A DNA stretch of 64,000 nucleotides, from contig CAJNDT010004913.1 in assembly GCA_905221615.1 (NCBI GenBank), forward strand, positions 62,001 through 126,000, read 5' to 3'. Positions 40,857-52,822 of the stretch are shown here, in pieces (position 1 is the first letter of the stretch; the number at the start of each line of letters is the position of its first letter). Position numbers and translations under genes: made by a program. The notes beneath the pieces were generated by a model that saw nothing but the letters and a program-made list of their open reading frames with translations, did no database searches and was not told the origin of the DNA. This DNA comes from Symbiodinium sp. CCMP2592. Taxonomy: Eukaryota; Sar; Dinophyceae; Suessiales; Symbiodiniaceae.

Positions 40857-40930
40857 TCAGACCCTGAACCCGAAACCTCTAAACCCCTAAACCCCCTAAA
40901 CCCTAAACCTCTAAACCCTAAACCCTCGTC
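40857..40930. repeat. Telomere-like tract, C strand
   Basis: CCCTAAA, CCTCTAAA and CCCCTAAA units. Confidence 0.8.
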
Positions 40931-41094
40931 CTTCTCGCACCACCAAAGGGGTCGACCTGCGCCTAGGTTGCTTGCTCGTCGACTGGAATGGTTGAGCCTC
41001 TGTAACACTTCTAATGCAAACCCTACTAGCCCCGAAGCCGAAAACCCGAAACTGTAAGACCAAAAGCCTTGTAACTCCCAAAACCATAACAGTT

Positions 41095-41175
41095 ACCCTA
41101 AGGGTCCATGTACCCTATTATCGTATACTCTCCAAAATAGTAACCAAAATACCCCAATTATTGGGTCCTTCGGGC
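41095..41175. repeat. Partial AAGGGTCC...ATATACTCTCCAAAA element
   Basis: Shares CTAAGGGTCC, TATACTCTCCAAAA and GGGTCCTT with the fuller element at 42333-42435. Confidence 0.55.
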
Positions 41176-41803
41176 TCTTGGGGTTATGCTATCACAGCTG
41201 GAACCCTTCAAACTTCTCCGAGCTTCAGAGCACGGAGTCTTCGGGGTTGCCCGGAACCACCTGACGAAAGAACACCCTAAGCTACGCTTCGGTTTAGGGG
41301 TTTAGGGGTTTAGGGTTTAGGGTTGGGCGCGGGGGGCGGGCCGGAGTTTAGGGTCGAGGGTTTCAGGTATCCTAGAAAAATGTGCCATTCGTCACGAGTT
41401 AAGCAGGCCTCTGAAGGAACCCGAAGCTTTGAACCCGAAAGCCACAGCGCCTTAAAGCACGGGGAAGGGCAAAAGAGTCTACAAGCAGGGGCGGACGGAC
41501 ATAGTCTTCATGGCGGGCTTACTGAAAGGGCTTGGGCTTTAAGCTTTCTTCAGATTTGGGATTCGACGATGTTGACCTTTGGTTGAAAAGGTTGCCAACA
41601 GGGCTTGAACCTCAGGAGTGTGGAAGCAAACGCTGCAGGGCGACGCATTGTGATAGGCATATAGGTGTCGGGAATTTTACACTGCAAGCTTTGCAGCTAT
41701 CACGAAAAGGAATTTCACGCATTTTATACTGTACATGCAAGGATTCGCGAAATCCTGCGACCAGTTGCCGAGGCCGGTGTGTTGGTTTGTCGTTCCCACT
41801 GGC

Positions 41804-42070
41804 ATACTTTAAGGATCATGGGACTTAGTAACTAGGGTTGCTATTAGGGTAATGATACTTATAACCACTTATAACCCCAATTAGGATGACCCCTATAAGA
41901 ATATCCTAAACCCCTTAGGGTAACTATACTTATAACCCGAATTGGGGTACTTATAACCTTACTTACTAAGTCCCATCATCTTCCTTGTAGAACTCTTATA
42001 GAAACCCTATAGATCCCTTATGGATCCTTTTAAGGAGCCTTACTTACTAAGTCCCATGATCCTCCAAGTA
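41804..42070. mobile_element. Compound CTTGGAGGATCATGGGACTT-family element
   Basis: The left arm CTTTAAGGATCATGGGACTT follows TA; two successive right arms (TTACTAAGTCCCATCATC and TTACTAAGTCCCATGATCCTCCAAG followed by TA) lie 80 bp apart. It suggests insertion or tandem duplication within one copy. Confidence 0.75.
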
Positions 42071-42092
42071 GGACTTCAAGCACCCATGCCCT

Positions 42093-42198
42093 AAGGCTCC
42101 ATGTAGCCCGTATAGTATATAGGTACTTTGACATTAAAGGGGCCCCTATATGGCTACTTTAAGGCCTAAGTACCTACTATATGGGTACATGGAGCCTT
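42093..42198. mobile_element. MITE, AAGGCTCCATGTA family
   Basis: AAGGCTCCATGTAGCCCGTATAG pairs with the closing CTATATGGGTACATGGAGCCTT. Related fragments lie at 40317-40380 and 48897-48950. Confidence 0.75.
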
Positions 42199-42332
42199 CG
42201 GGATGACTGTACCGTGAGCATTTCTGTTGTAGCTTTGTGGCTTTCGCGGTTGCCAGAATCGCGCTTGGCCAGCACCGTGGCATGAAAAGACGCTTCTTGA
42301 AGCAAGAGCCCCCCATCCCCCAAAGCTAACCC

Positions 42333-42435
42333 TAAGGGTCCCAGTACCTAATTATCATATACTCTCCAAAACAGCAACCTACATAACTACTATCCTATAA
42401 CCGAGTACCTAACTATTACGTCCTTTGGACCCTTA
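42333..42435. mobile_element. MITE, TAAGGGTCC family
   Basis: TAAGGGTCCCAGTACCTAATTA pairs with TAACTATTACGTCCTTTGGACCCTTA over about 100 bp; imperfect arms. Confidence 0.6.
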
Positions 42436-42542
42436 AGGTAAGTTAATGCCCTCAAGCTCAAAAGCTCAGACTTCTTCTTCGAGGGAAGGGGGGGGCGTTT
42501 CAGGGCGTATCCAAAAACTTCCTCCTCCTCCCTGGGGCCATG

Positions 42543-42647
42543 TGGGAGTTTCCGAAAATAGGGAACCCTCATATAGTACCCTCCATAGTAGGATCCTTAT
42601 TATAATGACCCCACAATAAGGCACCACCCAATTTTTAGAAACTCTCA
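42543..42647. mobile_element. MITE, GGGAGTTTCCGAAAAT family
   Basis: GGGAGTTTCCGAAAATAGGG pairs with the closing CCAATTTTTAGAAACTCTC; ATGT stands outside both ends. Confidence 0.8.
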
Positions 42648-42896
42648 TGTGCGTCCTAGACAGCTCGCCTCTTCACGGCCCAAAAGCCGCCGGTAAAGAT
42701 CCGTGGTGCCGCCTCATGGCGTGTGGCTAGGAAAAGCGGGTAGGATTCCCCAAACCCTAAGCTCCAAACCCCAAAAACGCTAAAAAAGGGGTGTTAGATT
42801 CAGTGACACTCAGTTCACTAGTTCACTGGGCTCAGAAATCAATAGGTTTTTGACATTGACAAGGTTCTACAGTCTACGGCTGTGCTGCAGAAAGTA

Positions 42897-43033
42897 TCAT
42901 AGGGACCCTTAGGGGTGTAGGGGGAGGGGGGGTAGGGGACTATATTTCCTTAATTAGGCTTTATTAGTCCTTATTATGGGCCTTAAGGCCCCCTACCCCC
43001 CCCCTCCCCCTACACCCCTAAGGGTCCCTATGA
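42897..43033. mobile_element. 137-bp long-armed MITE with 5-bp duplication (AAGTA)
   Basis: TCATAGGGACCCTTAGGGGT (42-bp arm including G runs) pairs with the mirrored end finishing CCCTATGA. AAGTA stands at 42892-42896 and 43034-43038. Ends resemble 33494-33636 (TCAAAGGG), which also has a 5-bp duplication. Confidence 0.9.
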
Positions 43034-43150
43034 AAGTAGATGCGGGCTCTACAGGGCCTCTTGAGATCCAGGTTCGTGGCTCAGCTGCAGGGAGCGGATC
43101 CCGAAACCGGGCAAAGCTCCAGCAACTTTGGAATCAAGGTGCCGTCGATT

Positions 43151-43267
43151 CCCCCGAGAGCCCAATACCCCTTAAGTAAGGAATATATGCTAAATCATAC
43201 ATAATATGAATCCCCATATAACTCAAGGTATGTTCCCTAATTCAGGGGTATTGGGCTCTCTGGGTCC
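43151..43267. mobile_element. MITE, CCCAGAGAGCCCAATACCCC family
   Basis: CCCCCGAGAGCCCAATACCC pairs with GGGGTATTGGGCTCTCTGGG. Confidence 0.8.
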
Positions 43268-44516
43268 CCGAATCTCATTGGGGTTTGGAATTCGCATTCG
43301 AAGATCGAAGCTTAAGATGACCTAGAGCAGGAGGTGCTAATACACGGGCCATAATAGGAATGCATGGTTGGGGCATGTGGTACAATGCTTGCATACATAA
43401 ACCTCTTGATATATAAAGGACTGTCAAGCGTTCAGCCTAGTGTATTTATGACATGCGATCTATAGAGAGGTTTGAGGGTCTAGATCCTTGAATTTCGGTT
43501 CTGAAAGGGCCGAGGCGCTCTTTGGCGGCGCCAGGTTTAGAAGGGACCTCGGAAGGTTGTCTTCCTTTAGAAGTAGCTGCTGTCCGTTGTTGTGGAGTTT
43601 AGGCGCATTGGGTTTAAGGGCCTTGCACTTTGCGATTCGGCTGGGGCTGAAAGTGCAAGATGCACTTTCGGCGTGGGGTTTTAGGGTGAATCATGTCGGT
43701 TCGTGATCGTGCACGCCTTTTAATCTGGGGTTTACTGCTTGGGGTCATGGACCACTACCTGAACCCTAGGGCTTGAGAAATCACATCTTTCTTTGCTAGC
43801 TGGACCAAGCTTGTTGAGGCCTTCAAAGGCTACACAGACTCAGACGAAATATTCAGGCCCCTTTTTCAAGCAAACTTGGCCAAGGGGCGGCAGGCAGCCA
43901 CCGTCCTGGAAGCCTCTGATGAAGGCTTGTCTCACAGTCGGGGCGTGGCTCCCAACGTTCTGAAACTTGAGTCAGCGCCATAAATTCGAGACTGGAATCT
44001 CATTCTCGCAGAAAGCACTGTCAGGGAAAGCACCAGGCACCAAGATCGGTTCCAATATGATTACGACTAGCTTGTTAAATATAGGCAACCAGTACAATGT
44101 TGATTCTGAGGGCGATTTAAGGCTTCAGACTGTGGGCAAGGCTCTGAGGATTTCGGCCTCTGGAGGGCTTCAGGCATTCTGGCTTTAAGTGGGGTGGTGT
44201 AAAGGGTTTATGGATCTTCTGTTCATAAGATCATGGGAACGACCGTGGAATACATGCCTCTTCGAAAAATCGATATATCAGCCTGAAGATATGTTTAACA
44301 CTTGTCTTGGACTTGTTAGATAAGTCGTTTGGGGCTTCATTCTTGCCATCGGGGCTCTGGCTACATAAGGATGCAAGGTGGCTGCATGCCGTAACACGTG
44401 TCCCCCGAACCCTAGCCCCTTTCCCGAATCCCTGAACTCCAGGCGCGCAGCCATTATTTTGAACCCCAAGCCCTGACCTCTCAACAGACACCCTCAGCCT
44501 TCTCCCCCAAACACTG

Positions 44517-44612
44517 TAGTATAGGGGCCTAAATAATTTGGGGGGTTCCTTTTTATAACTATAGTATAATGGGCCCCAAAACCCTATTCCAATTATTATG
44601 GCCCCTATGTTA
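44517..44612. mobile_element. MITE, CTATAGGGGCCTTAATAATT family, TA-flanked
   Basis: GTATAGGGGCCTAAATAATT pairs with AATTATTATGGCCCCTATGT; TA on both sides. Confidence 0.75.
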
Positions 44613-45418
44613 CGTAATCCTCGCCAAGCCACAGGGACTATCGAACGTCCAGCTGGCCGGTACCTGCGCATCTCATACAGCTTGCGCTCTTGACAGGTCT
44701 GCTAAAGGAATGATTGCACATGCTACGGGGTTCCGAAAACTTTGTCGTCGATGCATCGAAAAGACCACAGGATATCACACACACAATAGTGAACTCTTCT
44801 TAGCAAACCCAAACTAAGCCCCTAAGCCAATGCAGCCTGTATCCAAGACACAGACCCTATGTGCTCCCGAAACCAGCTCCTGAACCCTTGCTCGACCATG
44901 CACCCAAACCCCAAACCCCTATCCTGACCTCCAAACTTAACCCTAAACCCACGGCACACATCCAAACCCAAGCCCAACCCCCCCCCCAACTCAACCTTCA
45001 ACCGACGCCCTAATGGCAGGGTCCCTCCTCCGTCAAGTTCTCTAAGACCCCAAAACCACCGGTGCCTCTGGGCCCAGCCAATTGCCGCCTCCGGTGCGAC
45101 CTGGGGTGGGAAAGGATGCAGCTCAGGGCCGATAACAGGGTTACCATAATCAAGGGTTTGCTTTAGGGTGCTCTAAGCATTTAAGGGGTCGCATGTCGCA
45201 GGTTTTGGATTTTTTGGACAAAAGGGTTCTATGACTTTAAATGAGGGCCAACTGTTGACGCTTAGAGAGTCGCCCCTGCATACTATGCTGGACCCGTTTG
45301 TGAAACCTTTTTCGAGACTGAAAACTCCTGCCTGGATCTCCCCACTTAATGAACTGGGTCTGAAGAGTGGTAATTATAATCATATCCCTCACCGTCCCCG
45401 TAGAACACGCAAGTATAC

Positions 45419-45530
45419 ATATGGGTGGTTGTCTGAATTATGGTCCCTTTTTCGGTCCCTAGGATAATACGGCACCCAATAATATTTAGGGTACCCAAAA
45501 AGGGATCATAATTTTGACAGCCACCCATAT
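45419..45530. mobile_element. MITE, GGGTGGTTGTCAAAAT family with ATAT duplication
   Basis: ATATGGGTGGTTGTCTGAAT and the closing ATTTTGACAGCCACCCATAT, with mirrored AGGGACC/GGTACCC parts inside. Confidence 0.85.
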
Positions 45531-45640
45531 AGGAATATCACCCAAGCCCCGAACATGATCTATACCGGCTTGCACCCCGGCCCGCTTGAAAACCCTCACT
45601 CCCTCATGAGCTCTACAGCCTGGACCTAAACCCCAAGCTC

Positions 45641-45760
45641 TACTTGGAGGATCATGGGACTTAGTAAGTAAGGATATACGTACCCTAATTGGGGATATAA
45701 GTGGTTATAAGTATCATTACCCTAATAACAAGCCTAGTTACTAAGTCCATGATCCTTTAC
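45641..45760. mobile_element. MITE, CTTGGAGGATCATGGGACTT family
   Basis: CTTGGAGGATCATGGGACTT and the closing TTACTAAGTCCATGATCCTTTACG. Confidence 0.75.
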
Positions 45761-45896
45761 GCAAACCCTCAACCTACCTCGAACTCTAAACACTGTAAAC
45801 CTGGCCGAGTGGCAGGAGACTGGGTCTGGGCTGTCCCAACATGGCTGCCCTCCTCCACCGCGCAGTTCCTTACGGATGAGAGCTCTGCTGTAGAAG

Positions 45897-45991
45897 CCTT
45901 TATAGTTAGAACTATTCCATACTATAGTTCTATAGTTATTGTATAAGGAACCCCACCATAGTATTGGTAATGATTTCTAGGCTCCTGTAAT
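45897..45991. repeat. Diverged CTATAGGGGCC-family element
   Basis: CTTTATAGTTAGAACTATTCC...AAGGAACCCCACC...TATTGGTAATGATTTCTAGGC keeps the family order with many changes. Confidence 0.45.
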
Positions 45992-46066
45992 AGTTGCCAG
46001 AGGCCAGTACTAGGCCGCTGCGGAAGGCACAACCCTCAAGCTTTGCATTTCTGAAGGCCTGCAACC

Positions 46067-46176
46067 CCCAGAGCCTCCAAAGCCCCTTGATTAAGGAATG
46101 TACCTTAAATTATAGTAGGATCCCTAATATGGTTTTAAGGTATATTCCTTAATTAAGTGTTTTTGGAGGCTCTGGG
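46067..46176. mobile_element. MITE, CCCAGAGCCTCCAAAGCCCC family variant
   Basis: CCCAGAGCCTCCAAAGCCCC pairs with the closing GTGTTTTTGGAGGCTCTGGG; the core is TTGATTAAGGAATGTACCTTAA. Confidence 0.78.
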
Positions 46177-47071
46177 CCCAGACCCAGCAGAATCTTGAGA
46201 CACCTGGGTTTGCGCCAGCATTTATAGCACCCTGATAGGACTCTCACAGAGCCCTATAGACAGATCCCTTGTACCGGAAGTGAAACCCTAAAGCTTCAAC
46301 CGGGCCCAACCCTCTGCCATGTCCTAAGCGAGCGTCTGCACAGCTCCAGAGCTCTTTCCGACAGTGGTGCTCCTGCGAGTGCGGCAGAGGACGGCAAAGC
46401 TAGAGTTTAGGGTTTAGGGTTTCGAATGATCCTCATCTGATAACCGTTCAACCTTCCTGTGGAAACCTCAGTGGACTGTAGCGACACTCCAGGCAGAATC
46501 TCCACGGACCAACACTTCAAGAACAACTCCAGATGACCCTGCATTGCGCAAAGGAACACCCTGTGCTATCGGGTCGTCTCATGAAAGGCAAGTTATTGCG
46601 GATCGGGGGATTGGAGCATGGGGCTTGGGAAGCTAGGGTACGGTATGGTTTTATGAAGCTGGAGAAGATCCGATACGAAACCTCCCAACGCCCTCAAAAG
46701 AAAGCCTATAAAAATATCATGAACACCCCCAGCGACCTCAAAAGAAAGCCTTTAGCAACATCTGACTACAGAAAGAGTCGTATCCTGTCCAATGTCTGGC
46801 ACGGAGGCTCTGCGGACTATCCTTGGTGTCACAGACGTGGGGGTATGGCACAATTATAGGACCCCATGTTTCAGTTATTGATCCGTTGGAAAAGCTCATA
46901 GCTCTCATTCCGATTTATCGTTCCCTACACCCACAAACGCAAACCAGTAGAAGCAAGCCAAATAGGGTTTAGGGTTAGGGGTAAATCTTAACAGAGCCCT
47001 GAATCCGTCCGAGGAGCAGATAGACTCCCAATGCGATGCCCGCCAGGCTCGTGCAACACAGCCTTGGAAGG

Positions 47072-47130
47072 ACCCTAAACCCTCAACCCTAAACCCTAAA
47101 CCCTCAACCCTAAAACTCTAAACCCTAAAA
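47072..47130. repeat. Telomere-like tract, C strand
   Basis: CCCTAAA and CCCTCAA units. Confidence 0.8.
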
Positions 47131-48226
47131 GACAACCTAGAGGATGCTAGGGTTCAGGACTTAGTATGTGGGCAACTGTAGTCAAACACAGGCCCTAGGA
47201 CATACGGTACACTGTAACGTGGTTATCACCAGGGAATGCGAGAGATTTCATCAGGGTGGGGCCTCGGTTTGATCGTTGAACTTTTTTGGACTCTTGCGGC
47301 CTCCTAATGCGGGCCTCAAGATTGTTAAGGATTCCGGGACGTCTTTGGGGTCTTCCAGCCCTTTGTAGTGGAGCTTCGGAACCCGAACTGTATCGGCATC
47401 TCATGATTTTCTAAGCTTGCCGCCCAGGCGCAGCGTCCTGCGGTAGCCACTGGAGATGAGCAGTGTTGTTAGACATCGGCATACCTGCAAGACATCTAGT
47501 CTCACCCGTTCGCTTGTTTTGGGTCCTGGGCCGGCTCGTCTAATTAAAAGAAGCTGTGCAGCTTCGTCGCTGGTCTGACTGCTTGATACAGGGACACAGT
47601 CAGTGAAAAGCCCCACAAGGCGAACGAACATCTTTGTGACTTACATATCTACACACAACCAAAAACAACAGCGTACACACACAGACAAACTCATACGCCT
47701 TGTCAACAAGCAGGGAGAAGGATTCCAACAAGTATAAGCCGCCCTTTTCACGATCGAGTCCTTCCATGTAGCTCTCTCGGACAATAGGGATTTCCGCAAG
47801 CTTTCCCCACCCCAATTCGATGTCGAGCCTCAAGGATGAAGTTCTGCAATCCTCCATGGAACCTGCTCTCCTCCCTCCCCAAACCCCCGAACCCTGCAAA
47901 TCCTACATCTTTCCTTCGAAGCTCTGCCTCTGTGATGAAGTTGTTGCGCCCGACCGAGATCCGTAGCCAGGCCTGCAACAGACAAGGTTGTGGCTCATGA
48001 GGGTATAGGTTTGGTTAATTTGGGGAGGGGGCTTTAGGTTTTCAAAGACTGATGAGAACACGCAGCAAATTCACGATGAGGACCCACAATCAACCAGCTA
48101 CTGTGCTTTCTACAGACGGGTTTGGCCCTGTCCCTGTCGATTTCATAAGCTGTCCTTGAGGGAAAGCTCCAAATCCTTGAGCACCCCGTACCAGGGTTTC
48201 GGGGCTGGCTGAAGAGTGTTGGGACT

Positions 48227-48288
48227 CCCTAAACCCTAAACCCTAAAAACCCTAAAAACCCTAAAACCCCAAACCCTAAACCCTAGAC
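48227..48288. repeat. Telomere-like tract, C strand
   Basis: CCCTAAA and CCCTAAAAA units. Confidence 0.8.
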
Positions 48289-48758
48289 TTCGAGCTTCCT
48301 GGGACTTGGGATGTGGTTACAGTGCTGCACCAGGCAGCGGCCCTTCCTAGATGCACCTGCGTTCGACATGACTGGCCTCGAATTACATATGCACCGCCTG
48401 GAACCCCAGAAATCTGATATATGTGTATATACGCACAACATACACACCAGCATAGATGATCTTTATGAGTGTCAGTTTCCGTCTACTCTGCACTCAGTGT
48501 AGCCTTCGAGGACCTGCAGTAAGACTCACAGATCGGGCCTTGCGCCAGTGTCCTCAGCTCTCTCGCAGCTGGGGGCTCAAGGCAAAAGGTTTGAGGATTT
48601 AGAGCTTCGAGCTAGAGCTTTACATTTCAATATTTAGGCTTTCAGGCTTCAATTTCCGCGTGTGGGTGCAGCGGTGGGCGTGCGCATGCAAACATGTATA
48701 CAGCGCATGTTTCAAACAAAGTTTCTGTTCAATGGAACTGATTAACTAAGTGTATGAT

Positions 48759-48837
48759 TGCATCCTGCACCCTTTTGTGCAGGCACCCTAAACCCTAAAC
48801 CGTAAACCCTGCATCATGCACCCTTTTGTGTAGGCAC
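48759..48837. repeat. 28-bp direct repeat flanking a 23-bp telomere-like insert
   Basis: A 28-bp unit (TGCATCCTGCACCCTTTTGT...GGCAC, 48759-48786) recurs at 48810-48837 with two mismatches. The 23 bp between are CCTAAACCCTAAACC then GTAAACCC. Confidence 0.9.
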
Positions 48838-50097
48838 AGGCCTCCTGAGCTTGCATCTGTCCCTCTTTCTGTGCACATGAGCCAAAGTGTCCAAGTAATG
48901 GTATAGTATATTCTTTCGGGGCCCAAATATCTACTATAATGGTACATGGACCCCTAGGGTGAGCAGGTGCATGTCCAAGCTTATGTTCCCGTGCACAAAA
49001 GGTAAGTAATTCGGCGCAGGCCTGCGTGTACTTGCCCTCGACGTGCACTTTTGCACACCCTTCTCAAGATGCTATAGTAATGCTGTTGGCAGTTCTCTTT
49101 CACCCGGGTGTCGTACCGCTTCTAGTACATGTTGGCTTGTCGGAGGATCTGGGCAGTCATTGCAAGGCCTCTAGAACTCCCCCGATGCCTGCTTTTGGGG
49201 GTTTAAGGCTTTCCGGCCGAGGGGTTCAAGATTTGGAATAGGCCAGCGTCGCAGATCCAGCAGCGCCGGTGCCGGCATTGCGTCGGCGGCGGCAACGTTG
49301 GGCCATGGAGGGCTCAGAAAAAAGAGACCATAAGTATGTGAGCTTGCAGCTTAGACTGCCGTGGTCACATGTTTGCTATGGCTAACGTGTAAGTAGAGTC
49401 AAACGTTGGGCAGTTTCTGCTAAATCAACTTAGATGAACTTAGCTTCGCTCTCCTACGGGACAGCAGGATAGACTTTGCTGCATTTAAGGGTTTCGGATG
49501 TATGCGGAAGTAACTGCTTCGGGCACATGACCTCCGGGGCTCCTGGCTTGAAGCCTTTACAGAGAAGGCTCTGGCCAAGTTGCAGGGTCTGAAACTCAGT
49601 CGTCCTTCTTAGAAGAAGGGGCCAAACATCTGAAATCCTGCTGCAACTAGCGGCACGGCACGTAAACAGCCCCAAAAATTCACATCCTAACCACTCATGC
49701 TAAGCTAAGTCTTAACCAGCCATAGCCCAAAACCCCTCTCTTCTGAAGCTCCCGAAGTGGACCTCCGCCGCAACCGGGTGGTGGCCCTGCACATGATTTC
49801 AGGTTAAGAGCTTCGGGGCTTTGGGTTCAGGGTTCCGAATTTAATCCTTAGGGTCTCCATCGGTCTAAGCTGATTTAGCTTCTATAGGTTTAAGTCCTTG
49901 CGGCGAAGCTGATTCAGGTTTTCACTTTAAAAAATGTGAGTTTTTTCTGAACTATGAAATTTTAAAGATACCTTACAGGGTAAGGCTTTGGAGCTAAGCT
50001 GATTTAGGTTCTATAGCTTTAAGGCTTCGGGGCGCAGCTTCTGCGCCGTCTGGCAAACGTGACCATGAACCCTTAACTCAACATCTCTCGAAAACTG

Positions 50098-50200
50098 GAC
50101 TTTGCAGTAACCAGGGAGAAACAAGTATAGACTTCTATTTCATAATGGTTCCTTTTAAGGAACAGGCACAAAAAGAAGTATTCAAGTATGGTACTCCAAA
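50098..50200 (+). repeat. Dispersed direct repeat, copy 2
   Basis: GGACTTTGCAGTAACCAGGG through ATTCAAGTATGGTACTCC matches 37168-37265. Confidence 0.8.
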
Positions 50201-50671
50201 CCCAGGAAAACCAAAAACCGGAGCAACATCAAGCCCACAACCTTCATTCTTATGTAAGTCCTACACAGCCCCACCCCAAAACCCTGGTCCCGAAAAAAGT
50301 AGTATGGCTTCGTGATTAGAACTAGGTTCTGCGGGCAGAAACTACATATATATATATATATATGGGACTACAAGTACAAATGAGCACTAGTAGCAATTAT
50401 TAATTCCGAGCCCTATATTACTCCACAGCTCCAAGACTGACAGCCCCCCAAAACCTGGAGAACTTCAAGTAATTCCTCCGAACCCGTCCGAGCCCTATTC
50501 TTACTTGTCCAGTATCCTGCGGAAGTTAAAGGGTACAATTTGGAATTATATAGGCGGGATTGTAGTACGGTTGGAGGTTATCTACTCTACTGCCAGGTAT
50601 ACTACTCTACGACTGCAAAACTGACGGAGTCCAAACTCAGTTATTCAAGCCTTTCGATGCCCCAAACCTCT

Positions 50672-50830
50672 GAACCCTATACCCCCAAATCCCTAAATCC
50701 CAAACCCCGCAAACCCCTAAACCCTATGCCCTAAACCCCTAAACCCTAGAGCCCCTAAACCCTAAACCCCTAAACCCTAAACCCCTAAACCCTAAACCCC
50801 TAAACCCTAAACCCCATACTCCCTAAACCG
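50672..50830. repeat. Telomere-like tract, 15-bp CCCCTAAACCCTAAA period
   Basis: About 160 bp. CCCCTAAACCCTAAA is repeated regularly in 50740-50815. Confidence 0.88.
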
Positions 50831-50931
50831 CCGACCTGGAGGCATTGGCGGCAGCAGCCCCGTGGGTGGGGCTCCAGGTGGCAGCGGTGGCAGCGAGGGT
50901 CCCGGGGGAGGCCTGCAAGATTCGAAGCCTA

Positions 50932-51027
50932 ATGTAGGAACCTGATTAAGAAACCTTGGGCCTACCCTAAACCCTAAACCCTAAACCCTTTATTAGGGTC
51001 TTTATATGAGCCCTACTATTTTGGGAT
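50932..51027. mobile_element. TGTAGGAACCTGATTAAGAA MITE interrupted by telomere repeats
   Basis: The left arm and GGGCCT match 27069-27172. Then about 30 bp of CCCTAAA repeats stand in place of TCTATTT, and the sequence resumes at TTATATGAGCCCTACTATTTTGGG. The right arm is lost. Confidence 0.75.
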
Positions 51028-51541
51028 TCGAAGTTTATGCGGCCTTGATGCCTTTGGAACTCGGGTTCTAGGGTGTGAGATTTAACGGTCCCAGGGTGTG
51101 AGATTTAACGGTAAGGCCGATTCCATGTCTGCGACCTTGGGCTAAACTGCGGTCGGAGGGCTAGGACTACGGAAGCTCGTTATCTCCTCCGACAATGGGG
51201 GGACTTTGTTTCTGTTGCGGCCTAAGCCCTGAATCCCTACATCACAACGACCTCATGGTATGGACCTCATGGAACTCAGAGAACCCTAAACCCCCGAATC
51301 CCTCCAAAGGGGCGTACGTAAAGAATTGACAATACTATGTTGGGAGGTTCCTGTTCATAACGGTTGTATACTGGGCTCCAAAGCCCTATTCGAAATATTA
51401 AGGCCCCTAGATTCCTTGTAGGGTTCTGGGCCCAGGTTGTCGGGCTTAAGGTGACAGGGCTTTGGGGCTCTAGGGTTTCAGGGCTTAGCGTTTTGGTACT
51501 GGGAGTTGGGATCCGGAACATTGAGACCAACAATTATGTAG

Positions 51542-51700
51542 AAACCCCGAAACCCTAAACCCTTCAAGACCCTAAACCCCTAAACCCTAAACCCCTAAAC
51601 CCCGAAACCCTAAACCCCTAAACCCCTAAACCCTAAACCCCTAAACCCTAAACCCCTAAACCCCTAAACCCTAAACCCCTAAACCCTTCAAGACCCCTGA
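51542..51700. repeat. Telomere-like tract with 15-bp period and mirrored TTCAAGACC ends
   Basis: CCCCTAAACCCTAAA units; ACCCTTCAAGACCC occurs near both ends (about 51559 and 51684). Confidence 0.85.
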
Positions 51701-51943
51701 AGCCTCAGACCCTGAGCCCTCCATCTTCCCCCGGGCCCGGGCCCTGGCGGCAGCGGCGCTTCCATGGGTGCCGGGCCGACTGGCGGCCCCGGGGGAAGTG
51801 GAGTTCCTCCAACTTTTGTCGCAGCGGTGCTTTGCGGTTTTTTCCCGTTGCAAGGTACAGAACCATGAGAGAAAGTCTCGGGTCTTTGAGTCAGGGGTCC
51901 CCTAAGCCTGAGCCCTACACCCATCACTCTAAACCTGAACACG

Positions 51944-52052
51944 CTAGCATAGGGGGCTTAATAATTCGAATGGGATTGCGGGGTATATTTTTCTATAAAT
52001 ATAATCAGGAACCACCAAAACCTTACTCTAATTATTAAGGCCCCTACAGTAA
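51944..52052. mobile_element. MITE, CTATAGGGGCCTTAATAATT family
   Basis: GCATAGGGGGCTTAATAATT pairs with AATTATTAAGGCCCCTACAG. Confidence 0.75.
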
Positions 52053-52718
52053 CATCCTAAGGCTGGAGGGGTCCATCCGGAAGTTCCGTCGGCAGCATTG
52101 GCTCGTCGTCATCCTCCTGCCCAAAGCACTTCCGTTCGGGGTTTTACTGTGCAGTGTCGGTGAGCCCTGGACTCTATCGTATCGGCCGTACGTTTTACTG
52201 GTTTTTGTTGAATAAGTTTTCTGAGCTTAAGTTTATAATGGTTTAGGGTTAAGGTTCCAAGCACGTTATGGTAGAACGTAACGTAGACGCCGGATCAAGA
52301 ATTCACCTTTACATCAGATGATCCCCCAAAAGAGGCCCTTCACGGAGTTGGGTCTATTAGTCAGGGGTCGGCAAAACATCGAGGGTTGCAGAAATATATA
52401 AAGGTCCGCTCATGGAAAGCCCACTACTGAAACGGCCCGCGCTAAACCCCCCAACTCTCCGACAAATCCTACAACCCGAAGATTATTACGGTTATGTGCA
52501 AAAGCCCCAAATCGACAACAGTTATCGAACCCCATATACAGCCCTTTTATCAGAAATCTTACTACATGCTACAACGGATCCAAGAGAAAAATCCCAAAGC
52601 CCGTCCGGCCCTGGCCTGGCCTGCCCTGCCCTAAATATTCACCCTCAACCTACAACAAACACTAAACCCTAAACACTGAACCCTAAAAAGTAAAACTGCA
52701 GAATCTCTAGAGCCTTTA

Positions 52719-52822
52719 ATACAGGGGCCTTAATAATCAGAATAGGGTTTGGGGGCCCGTTATACTACAACCACAATAAAGAACCCCCCAAAAAGTATTG
52801 GTAAATTCTGTGGCCCCTTTGT
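52719..52822. mobile_element. MITE, CTATAGGGGCCTTAATAATT family
   Basis: TACAGGGGCCTTAATAATCAG and GGTTTGGGGGCCCGTTATAC; the closing arm GGTAAATTCTGTGGCCCC is diverged. Confidence 0.65.

Larger units (their letters stand above)
35101..41000. other. Gene-free repeat block D
   Basis: No gene can be supported. It includes C/G homopolymer stretches (35126-35240), a C-run/G-run hairpin (35543-35596), foldback elements and telomere-like tracts. Open frames near 35458-35760, 36111-36494 and 40376-40850 show no known domain. Confidence 0.6.
41001..46180. other. Gene-free repeat block E, foldback-rich
   Basis: No gene can be supported. It is the densest part for foldback elements, especially 41804-43267. 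It also contains many 60-90-codon frames without recognisable domains. Confidence 0.6.
46181..51030. other. Gene-free repeat block F
   Basis: No gene can be supported. There are fewer foldback elements than in block E, and stretches such as 47150-48200 and 48850-49800 show nothing I recognise. Frames at 46533-46859 and 47195-47978 lack known domains. Confidence 0.6.
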
